Shown here: positions 56,469 to 64,000 of the stretch, piece by piece
Layout: the number at the start of each line of letters is the position of its first letter
How positions within the stretch are numbered: the first letter of the stretch is position 1
NCBI RefSeq assembly: GCF_030717995.2
Contig: NZ_CP157743.1
Span: 2,506,501-2,570,500, forward strand
Length of the DNA stretch: 64,000 nt
Source: Methylomarinum sp. Ch1-1
GTDB lineage: Bacteria; Pseudomonadota; Gammaproteobacteria; Methylococcales; Methylomonadaceae
Direction of reading: 5' to 3'
Translations under genes and position numbers: made by a program
The notes under the pieces: generated by a model
The model's database searches: none
Seen by the model: the letters and a program-made list of their open reading frames with translations, nothing else
What the model was told of the DNA's origin: nothing

Positions 56469-56776
56469 TGGCGATCAATAAACAACAACAGTATTTGGTG
56501 ATTTATGATATTGCCGATCCCAAACGTTTGGGAAAAACTCATCGCTTGCTAAAAAAACAAGGCCTGCCGGTGCAATATTCGGTGTTTTCGGTGGTGGCGA
56601 GCGGTTCTGGAATCAAGCATTTGTTACAAAGCATCGAAGAGATTATTAACGAAAAAGAAGATGACGTGCGCTGTTATGCCTTGCCGGCTAATATCGACTG
56701 TAAAACGATAGGCAGACAGTATTTTCCGGACGATATTGCCTTGTTCAGCAATGGGGTTGCAAGGCTGTTGGTTTAA
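56468..56776 (+). CDS. cas2: Cas2 (second, divergent copy)
   Basis: A 102-aa Cas2-type protein beginning MAINKQQQYLVIYDIADPKR, with LKKQGLPVQYSVFSVVAS and VRCYALPANIDCKTIG. It retains the YDI aspartate. ATG 56468 overlaps the stop of the Cas1-like gene; an earlier in-frame start at 56447 lies inside that gene. It differs clearly from the first Cas2, so it is not a recent duplication. Last gene of the locus, converging on rsgA. Confidence 0.88.
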   Translation: MAINKQQQYLVIYDIADPKRLGKTHRLLKKQGLPVQYSVFSVVASGSGIKHLLQSIEEIINEKEDDVRCYALPANIDCKTIGRQYFPDDIALFSNGVARLLV

Positions 56777-56833
56777 ACGCCCTCATTATGTAAGTTACTT
56801 GTATTTCTTTCTCAAACGCCGGGCAAGGCCGGT

Positions 56834-57715
56834 TCAGTCGGTCGGCATTTTTTCCCGCAATTTCAGGAAGCGTTGGTAGCGGGCCATCGAAATTTCGTTG
56901 TTTTCCGCCGCCACTTTGACCGCGCAGCCCTTGTCGTTGACATGGCGGCAGTTGTGGAAGCGGCAGAGGTCGAGCAGAGGCTGGAATTCCCGATAGCCCC
57001 AGGCCAGCTGGCGTTCGGTCAAGCCTGCCAGGCCGAAGATGGCGACGCCGGGGCTGTCGATGAGATCGCCGCCGTCGGGCAGATGATACAGCGTCGCCGC
57101 GGTCGTCGTGTGGCGGCCGTGGCGCGTGGTTGCGGATATGGTGTTGGTTTTCAGTTCCTTGTCGGGAATCAAGGTGTTGGTCAGCGAGGACTTGCCGACG
57201 CCCGATTGGCCGGCGAAAATGCTGACATGGCCGTTCAAGGCCTGTTTCAGTTCGGCGATGCCGATATTGTCGGCGGCGCTGACCCGGTGCAGCGGATAAC
57301 CCAGCGCTTGATAATACTGCAGTTCCCGCTCCAGATTTTCGTTGCGGTCCAGGTCGATTTTGTTGAACACCAGCACCGCATCGATGTTGCGGTTTTCGCA
57401 GATCGCCAGATATTGGTCGATCAGCAAGAAGTCGGCGGCCGGCTCGCTGGCGAACACGACGTAGACGTTGTCGATATTGGCGGCGACCGGCCGTGTCTTG
57501 CCGTTGCGGCTGGGCCGCATCAGCAGGGAGCGTCTGGGCAGGATTTCTTCGATCCGGCCCTGGTCGGCCGAGGCGAGGGAAAACAGCACACGGTCGCCGA
57601 CTGCGACGGTCTCGATTTTACGCCGGGTCTGACAGAGAAATAGCTGTTCGCCGGCTTCGACGGCAATTCCCTTGCCCAGGTGCGACAGCACCAGTCCCTC
57701 TTGTAGTGTATTCAT
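56834..57715 (-). CDS. rsgA: ribosome small-subunit-dependent GTPase A
   Basis: A 293-aa circularly permuted GTPase that acts late in 30S maturation. An OB-fold domain (about 1-65) precedes the permuted G motifs: NKIDL (G4), GQSGVGKSSL (G1) and DSPGV (G3). A C-terminal zinc knuckle (CRFHNCRHVNDKGC) follows. It is downstream of and coupled to the M48 peptidase gene, whose stop overlaps its start. Confidence 0.95.
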   Translation of the reverse strand: MNTLQEGLVLSHLGKGIAVEAGEQLFLCQTRRKIETVAVGDRVLFSLASADQGRIEEILPRRSLLMRPSRNGKTRPVAANIDNVYVVFASEPAADFLLIDQYLAICENRNIDAVLVFNKIDLDRNENLERELQYYQALGYPLHRVSAADNIGIAELKQALNGHVSIFAGQSGVGKSSLTNTLIPDKELKTNTISATTRHGRHTTTAATLYHLPDGGDLIDSPGVAIFGLAGLTERQLAWGYREFQPLLDLCRFHNCRHVNDKGCAVKVAAENNEISMARYQRFLKLREKMPTD

Positions 57716-58965
57716 CAGGCCGATTGCATCTTTTCTTCGATATGGGCGATGCGGATCGCGGCCGGCGGGTGACTGTAATGAAACGCGGAATACAGCGGGT
57801 CGGGAGTCAGGGTGCTGGCGTTTTCTTCGTACAGTTTGACCAGGCCGCTGATCATCTTGCCGGCTTTGGCGTTGCGGGTGGCGAACTCATCGGCTTCGAA
57901 CTCGAATTTGCGCTGAAAATAGGCGCTGATCGGTTGCAAGAAGATGGTGAACACCGGCGACACCAGCATGAACAACAGCAGCGCGGCGGCATTGGATTGG
58001 ACTTCGACGCCCAGGCCGGTGAAGAACCAGGATTGGGTGATCAGCCAGCCGAGGATGGCGAAGCTGATCAGCGTCATTACCGAGGAAGCGGCCAGCATCT
58101 TGATGACATGTTTGCGTTTGAAATGTCCCAGCTCATGCGCCAGCACCGCTTCCAGTTCTTCTTCGTCGAGGGAATCGACCAGGGTATCGAAGAAGACGAT
58201 GCGTTTGTTGTTGCCGAGACCGGTGAAGTAGGCGTTGCCGTGGCCGGAGCGGCGCGAACCGTCCATGATGTAGATGCCGTTGCTGCTGAAGCCGCAACGC
58301 TCCAATAAGGCCTGTATGCGCTGTTTCAAAGAGCCTTCTTCCATCGGCGTGAATTTGTTGAATAACGGCGCGATCACGGTGGGGAACAGCCAGCTCATTA
58401 ACAGCGAAAATCCCATCAGGATGGCCCAGGCGTATAGCCACCATAACGAGCCGATGCTGTCCATGACCCAGAGTATCAGCGCCAGGATCGGCATGCCGAT
58501 GACCAGCACCAGGGTGATCGACAGCAACTGGTCTTTGAAAAACTGCGCCGGGGTGTTTTTGTTGAAGCCGTATTTTTCCTCGATGACGAAGGTTTGGTAA
58601 AGGCTGGTGGGAATTTCAACGAGGGTCATGAACAGATAAATGGACGCGACCGCGGCCAGGCTGCTCAGCATCGGCGATAAGTCGAAGCCGGACCAGAAGT
58701 TAAACGCCAGGCTGATGCCGCCGCCCAGCGTCAACAACAGCAGAAAGATGACGCCGATGATACTGTCGATATCGCCCAGTTTGCCTTTTTCGACGGTGTA
58801 GTCGGCCGCCTTCTGATGGGCCGCCAATGAAACGCTGTTTTTGAACGCTTGCGGCACCGAGTTGCGGTGGCTTGAGACATAGGATTTCTGGCGCATCGAT
58901 AGCCAGAATTGGATCGAATAGGAGATGACTAAAGCAATTAAAAATATAAGGGTAAAGGTGTTCAT
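57715..58965 (-). CDS. M48-family (Ste24-like) membrane metallopeptidase
   Basis: A 416-aa multi-pass protein. The zinc motif HExxH is in EAVLAHELGHFKRKHV, with the third ligand Glu in EFEADEFATRNAK. The N-terminal half has several membrane segments as in CAAX-prenyl-protease-like M48 enzymes. Bacterial members act in membrane protein quality control; the exact substrate here is unknown. It may be co-transcribed with rsgA. Confidence 0.92.
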   Translation of the reverse strand: MNTFTLIFLIALVISYSIQFWLSMRQKSYVSSHRNSVPQAFKNSVSLAAHQKAADYTVEKGKLGDIDSIIGVIFLLLLTLGGGISLAFNFWSGFDLSPMLSSLAAVASIYLFMTLVEIPTSLYQTFVIEEKYGFNKNTPAQFFKDQLLSITLVLVIGMPILALILWVMDSIGSLWWLYAWAILMGFSLLMSWLFPTVIAPLFNKFTPMEEGSLKQRIQALLERCGFSSNGIYIMDGSRRSGHGNAYFTGLGNNKRIVFFDTLVDSLDEEELEAVLAHELGHFKRKHVIKMLAASSVMTLISFAILGWLITQSWFFTGLGVEVQSNAAALLLFMLVSPVFTIFLQPISAYFQRKFEFEADEFATRNAKAGKMISGLVKLYEENASTLTPDPLYSAFHYSHPPAAIRIAHIEEKMQSA

Positions 58966-59060
58966 TTGTTTTGTAACAACATCGGATTTTAAGAATTAGC
59001 TATACAGATTAGCCAATGCTACAATTTACCGCAACTTAATAATAGCGACGGAAACGATTA

Positions 59061-59606
59061 ATGGCTCAGGACCCTAATAATCTCATCTGGATTGACCTGG
59101 AAATGACCGGTTTAGATCCCGATAACGATTTGATTATTGAAATAGCGACGATAGTCACGGACAAGGATCTCAATATTTTGGCGGAAGGTCCGGTGTTGGC
59201 GGTGCATCAATCCGATGAAACGCTGGCGGCGATGGATGATTGGAATCAGCAGCATCATGGCCAATCCGGTTTGATCGAACGGGTCAAGGCCTCGACGATA
59301 GACGAAGCCGAGGCGCAACGGCAAACGTTGGAATTTTTAAAACAATGGGTGCCGGAAAATAAATCGCCGATGTGCGGCAACAGCATCTGTCAGGACAGAC
59401 GTTTTTTGTATCGCTACATGACGGAGCTGGAAGATTATTTTCATTACCGCAATCTGGACGTCTCCACGTTGAAGGAATTGGCCGCGCGTTGGGCGCCGGG
59501 CTTGCCGGAAGGCTTCAGCAAAAAGGCCTTGCACAAGGCGCTGGACGACATCATGGAGTCGATAGACGAGCTTAAATACTACCGGGAACACTTTATTAAA
59601 GTCTGA
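59061..59606 (+). CDS. orn: oligoribonuclease
   Basis: A 181-aa DEDDh 3'-5' exonuclease that degrades short RNAs, including pGpG from c-di-GMP breakdown. Motifs: [29 protein letters not shown] and a terminal [15 protein letters not shown] with the catalytic His/Asp. It is divergent from the M48 gene. Confidence 0.96.
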   Translation: MAQDPNNLIWIDLEMTGLDPDNDLIIEIATIVTDKDLNILAEGPVLAVHQSDETLAAMDDWNQQHHGQSGLIERVKASTIDEAEAQRQTLEFLKQWVPENKSPMCGNSICQDRRFLYRYMTELEDYFHYRNLDVSTLKELAARWAPGLPEGFSKKALHKALDDIMESIDELKYYREHFIKV

Positions 59607-59608
59607 AC

Positions 59609-60316
59609 ATGAGTCAGTTAATCGCAGTGGCTTTCGGCGGCGCTATCGGCGCGACGCTCCGCTTTCTGGTTTCTTCCGGCGTTTATCAGTGGCTGGGGCG
59701 CGGCTTCCCTTACGGCACGCTGAGCGTCAACATCATCGGTTCGTTTCTGATCGGCTTGATGACCGAGGCGTTGATTCTGCAGCGCATCGCGATCTCGATG
59801 GAATACCGGGCGGCGATATTGGTCGGTGTGTTCGGTTCGCTGACGACCTTTTCCACTTTTTCATTGGAGACGCTGTATCTGATCGAGCAGGGCAACTTGC
59901 TGAAAGCGTCGTTGAATATATTGGTCAGCGTGTTCGCCTGTTTATTCGCGGTGTGGATCGGCTTGTTGCTGGGCCGTACGCTGTTCATGTATTCCGGCGG
60001 CGTCGTGCGTTGGATGGGCTGGGCTTTCCCTTACGCCTTGGTAGTGGTCAATGCGATCGGCGCCTTCATCATCGGCATCGTCAGCACGATATTGATGCAT
60101 AAAATCGACCTTTCGCTGGAATATCGTGCGGCGCTGGTGACGGTCATGGTCGGCGTGTTCATCACCTTGTCCAGTCTGTATCTGATTCTTTATTTGATCG
60201 AGAGCGGCCATTCCTTCGAATCCCACCTGAGCGCAATGCTGGGCGTGTTCATGAGTAACGTGTTGGTCTGCGGCATGGCGCTGTGGCTTGGACTTTTGGC
60301 GGGGAAACAAATATGA
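59609..60316 (+). CDS. crcB: fused double CrcB/Fluc fluoride channel
   Basis: A 235-aa protein, about twice the normal CrcB length. The first half has the full set: AFGGAIGATLRF, LSVNIIGSFLIG and GSLTTFSTFSLE. The second half repeats the pattern from GWAFPYALVVVNAIGAFIIG on, but its TTFSTF box has decayed to ITLSSLY. The fourth membrane helix of half one aligns with helix one of half two, giving about seven helices. Ordinary Fluc channels are antiparallel homodimers; here the two halves would be opposed within one chain. A DUF190 gene follows with ATGA overlap. Confidence 0.88.
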   Translation: MSQLIAVAFGGAIGATLRFLVSSGVYQWLGRGFPYGTLSVNIIGSFLIGLMTEALILQRIAISMEYRAAILVGVFGSLTTFSTFSLETLYLIEQGNLLKASLNILVSVFACLFAVWIGLLLGRTLFMYSGGVVRWMGWAFPYALVVVNAIGAFIIGIVSTILMHKIDLSLEYRAALVTVMVGVFITLSSLYLILYLIESGHSFESHLSAMLGVFMSNVLVCGMALWLGLLAGKQI

Positions 60317-60624
60317 ACAAAGAAATCACCATCGCCCGCGTTTATTCGCTGGAAGGTCATGATCAACTGAATCATATTCTCGACATCCTGCGAGACGAAG
60401 AGGGCATATTGGGCGCGACCGTCACCCGAGGCATCGCCGGTTTTGGCGTGTCCAAGGAAATCCACACCTCGACGCTGCTGAATCTGTCGCTGGAGCTGCC
60501 GTTGATTATCGAGTTTTATGACGAGACCGATAAGGTGTTGCGGGCGATCGAAAAGCTGAAGCAGCGGCTGGAATTAAAACACATCATCAGTTGGCCGGCG
60601 ACGGCGCATATCGATCAGGCATAA
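60313..60624 (+). CDS. DUF190 protein (CrcB partner)
   Basis: A 103-aa PII-like ferredoxin-fold protein. ITIARVYSLEGH, GILGATVTRGIAGFG and LPLIIEFYDETDKV match DUF190. These proteins often accompany CrcB genes; a regulatory role in fluoride or ion stress is inferred. ATG 60313 overlaps the crcB stop, which decides the start over an in-frame codon at 60283. Confidence 0.88.
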   Translation: MNKEITIARVYSLEGHDQLNHILDILRDEEGILGATVTRGIAGFGVSKEIHTSTLLNLSLELPLIIEFYDETDKVLRAIEKLKQRLELKHIISWPATAHIDQA

Positions 60625-60673
60625 CGGCGTCATGCCGGTCACGATTCTCTTTTTTCAATTTATAACCAGGTAA

Positions 60674-61957
<1,284 letters not shown>

Positions 61958-61967
61958 CGGTGTCAGG

Positions 61968-62240
61968 CCAGCGGCAATGCGTTGCCGCCTGAGTAGGACG
62001 AGGTTTTTTAACCTCGTCCTGAACGATTTAACCGAGCCCAAAACAAGTTGAACGTTGGGAGCGGGTTAAATAACCCGCCCCGCGTGGGAACTATGTTGCT
62101 GGTGATTGTCACGTAACCCGCCCCCTTGCGTTTGGTTTGTTCGGCAGGGTTGAAATGTCATTGCGCAAGGGAACGGGCAACGTGACCTACACTATGAGCA
62201 GGACGGGGTTTGTAACTTCGTCCTGAACGATTCAAACTGA
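61968..62240. repeat. hairpin cluster downstream of serS
   Basis: The gap 61958-62315 contains no gene. In order: a hairpin (CAGCGGCAA/TTGCCGCCTG), a perfect hairpin AGGACGAGGTT-TTTT-AACCTCGTCCT (about 61995-62020), AGCGGGTTAAATAACCCGC (about 62060) and the GTCACGTAACCC repeat. The second could act as a terminator, but its T-run is in the loop. Similar blocks occur at 8990-9055 and 22980-23100. Confidence 0.6.
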
Positions 62241-62315
62241 TTCCCGAGCAAAATCCAGCTAGTCGACTATAATCATTCATCTAAGTGATTGATTGTTTAT
62301 ATCTGAGGAAAATGC

Positions 62316-62708
62316 ATGGAAATATTATTGATTGGCGCGGTTATTTTGATTGTCGCTGCCTTGGTCTCGGCCTGGTTGATGACTTTCGCCCGCTGGTTTC
62401 CGATCGAAGGGATCGATGGCGCATTTTTAAAGGATTACAACACCTTGATTCGAGCGCACATTGATTATGTGTTGATGGCGCTGTTTTGTCTGGGGTTTTA
62501 TGCGATCAAGGTGCCGCTGGCGGTCACGGCTTGCTGGCTGGTCGTGATCGGAGCGATCGCCAATCCCACTATTTTCGTGATTGCCGCCTTCGATCCGCAG
62601 TTCTGGGATAAAACCGGCTGGAAAATATATACGGCGCTCAGTTTTACCGTTGCCACTATCGGATTCCTGTGGGTGGGTTTCGATATTGTTAATTATGCCG
62701 TTAGCTGA
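62316..62708 (+). CDS. small integral membrane protein, unknown
   Basis: A 130-aa protein with four hydrophobic segments (about 2-24, 48-66, 70-94, 105-126) and short loops such as FARWFPIEGIDGAFLKD. ATGCATGG follows GAGGAAAA, a good ribosome-binding site. I do not recognise the family, and the neighbours give no functional clue. Confidence 0.7.
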   Translation: MEILLIGAVILIVAALVSAWLMTFARWFPIEGIDGAFLKDYNTLIRAHIDYVLMALFCLGFYAIKVPLAVTACWLVVIGAIANPTIFVIAAFDPQFWDKTGWKIYTALSFTVATIGFLWVGFDIVNYAVS

Positions 62709-63446
62709 TGATTGTGCCAGACAGTGTAGGCGAGAGTTCAAGAACGACTGTTCCCATAGATAATCGCGGCGTTGAGCCGGCTCGCGTGCGTCTTGATAAA
62801 TGCAAAAGGTTGGCGTATAAACAATGCAATTTGAAAACGATTTTTGTTTGGCTAGCTTCAGCCAATATTCAAGGCGTCACCCCGGCGTGGATTCACATTG
62901 GGCTATCCTGCCCAATGCCCTTCGGGTCAATGCAAATCCGTTCCAGACGGATTTGTTCCGGGTTCCGGGTGACAAGGATGACATAGCTGGATGTATGAAT
63001 TGAATACTTACATCCCTGTAAACTGGATGTTGGCAATCCCTGCCGACATGACGGCTATCCAGGTCTACAGGATTTGGCTGAGAGTTATACGTAATCAAGA
63101 TGGTTAAGTCGGCCGATAGCTGCTCGCCCCACTAATCGAACGCGCCAGGGCATGTAGGGTGGATAAGCCTGAAAAGCGCATCCACCAAAGATGCCGATCG
63201 AATGAGGGGAGTAGTTACGTCGACCGAGTTAATTTTGGCAGAAGACGGGAAAAAATAGCGGCTTAGTGTAGGAGTTAGATTACAGTCACTCCGTTAGAAT
63301 CCATTTGAAGGCATAGATTGTTTTGTATTTAACCTCGTTATGTCGCCATGAAATTCGCCGACCTAAAGCCGCAAATTTTACGATGCAATGATCATGATTA
63401 TAGTTGCGATATACAGACGGTGTAGCTGAAATATGGATCTGACTTT
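62709..63446. repeat. repeat-bearing intergenic stretch
   Basis: No gene is supported across 738 bp. It holds inverted sequences (CGTCACCCCGGCGTGG versus GGGTTCCGGGTGAC, about 62873-62972). A block TGGCAATCCCTGCCGACATGAC (63029-63051) is related, inverted, to the interior of the MITE at 46232-46378. A TGTAGGGTGGATAAGCC repeat lies near 63154, also seen at 19058-19094. A plus-strand frame at 62708 spans these repeats. Confidence 0.5.
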
Positions 63447-64000
63447 ATGCGAACAATGAAAAATGGCGCTTTTTTAGCGCTTATGCTGGGGTTGTTGCCG
63501 GAGGCGCAAGCGGCCGACAATATGACATTGGCGTTGTCATGGCTCTGCCAGTATGAGTTTACCGACTTCCATCCTGGACGATTTACCCGCATCGCCGAGA
63601 TTTATCGCGACCAAAACCTGGTCGATGCCGACGTTGATTTGCAAGGCATCGATTACAGGGGTTTTCTGGAAGACCATGTTCCCGACTGGCTTAAATGGGC
63701 CGCACTGGTCGCCGTCACGGTCTTGCTGCTGATTATTTTCCTGTTCATCGTCAATCGACAACTCAAGCGTCTGGTCGCCGGTCGTACCGAGCAGTTGCGC
63801 AAGGTGTTGGAATCGACGCCGGACCCGATCGTCATCGTCGATCAGCAAGGGGTGATCGTCAGGGTGAATCAGCGCACCGAGGCCTTGTTCGAATACACGC
63901 GAGACGAGCTGATCGGGAATCGCGTCGAATGCTTGATTCCGGAACGCTTCCGGGCGATGCATATAGGGCATCGACAGCAATATATGCAACAACCGGTCTC
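63447..64000 (+). CDS. PAS-domain sensor protein, cut by window end; reduced periplasmic part
   Basis: An open frame runs from ATG 63447 to the edge (185 residues visible). A signal peptide (MRTMKNGAFLALMLGLLPEA, cleaved after AQA) is followed by only about 60 periplasmic residues, a membrane segment (WAALVAVTVLLLIIFLFIV), a short coiled linker and a PAS domain (LESTPDPIVIVDQQGVIVRVNQ). The periplasmic part resembles the first and last pieces of an NMT1/THI5-like binding domain (LALSWLCQYEF and RIAEIYRDQNLV), as if its middle were deleted. The output domain is outside the window. Confidence 0.72.
   Translation, partial: MRTMKNGAFLALMLGLLPEAQAADNMTLALSWLCQYEFTDFHPGRFTRIAEIYRDQNLVDADVDLQGIDYRGFLEDHVPDWLKWAALVAVTVLLLIIFLFIVNRQLKRLVAGRTEQLRKVLESTPDPIVIVDQQGVIVRVNQRTEALFEYTRDELIGNRVECLIPERFRAMHIGHRQQYMQQPV

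Noticed and set aside
62708-62986. 92-codon frame after the small membrane protein
   Set aside because: It covers inverted and dispersed repeats and shows no conserved features.

Overview
The window reads as a gammaproteobacterial chromosome of moderate GC content. The evidence is core gene order (trpF-trpB-trpA-accD-folC-dedD/SPOR-cvpA-purF-metZ; nrdR-ribD-ribE-ribBA-ribH-nusB-thiL-pgpA; rlmD next to a ydbH/ydbL pair) and proteobacterial-type proteins. My impression from the protein sequences is a methanotroph-like lineage (Methylococcales), but no methane-oxidation gene is present, so this is only a suggestion.

Layout. 1-2226: signalling genes on the minus strand (partial unknown protein, small membrane protein, REC-PP2C regulator). 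2752-8162: cysM, an AsmA-like/YdbH protein, a DUF1318 lipoprotein, rlmD and an L,D-transpeptidase. 8163-11519: repeat-rich DNA around truA and a DUF2231 membrane protein. 11520-20353: tryptophan, fatty-acid, folate, purine and methionine genes. 20442-25400: c-di-GMP proteins (degenerate GGDEF-EAL, PilZ), glutaredoxin, a class II aldolase and a 1-kb tandem repeat. 25517-31387: riboflavin/NusB/ThiL/PgpA operon. 31442: initiator tRNA, whose 3' end is duplicated 1.5 kb downstream around a HicBA-like pair and a 46-aa membrane ORF. 33487-56776: a large type III-A CRISPR-Cas locus. 56834-64000: rsgA, an M48 peptidase, orn, an unusual fused CrcB, DUF190, serS, a small membrane protein and a truncated sensor protein.

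The CRISPR-Cas locus is the highlight. Cas6, Cas10 (HD and GGDD intact), Csm2, Csm3, Csm4 and Csm5 would form a crRNA-guided RNA-targeting complex that makes cyclic oligoadenylates. Four CARF proteins can read that signal: an NE0113-family CARF/winged-helix protein, a CARF-HEPN ribonuclease (Csm6-like), a CARF-adenosine deaminase fusion (Cad1 type) and a CARF-PD-(D/E)xK nuclease (Card1/Can2 type). A Csx16 protein, a family linked to ring nucleases, may switch the signal off. A 64-repeat array follows, transcribed rightwards. After it comes a twin adaptation module, cas2-cas1-cas1'-cas2', whose second Cas1 lacks a recognisable catalytic triad. Several spacers fall into families whose reverse complements are open reading frames of related proteins, three of them spanning start codons. 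This fits antisense targeting of phage or plasmid mRNA.

The locus has been invaded by mobile DNA: a REP-associated tyrosine transposase (RAYT) with REP hairpins between cas10 and csm2, an IS4-family element with an 11-bp target duplication, and a 147-bp MITE. The IS4 element and the MITE both split copies of the same REP palindrome. Two further MITE families with clear 8-bp and 9-bp target duplications occur elsewhere in the window.
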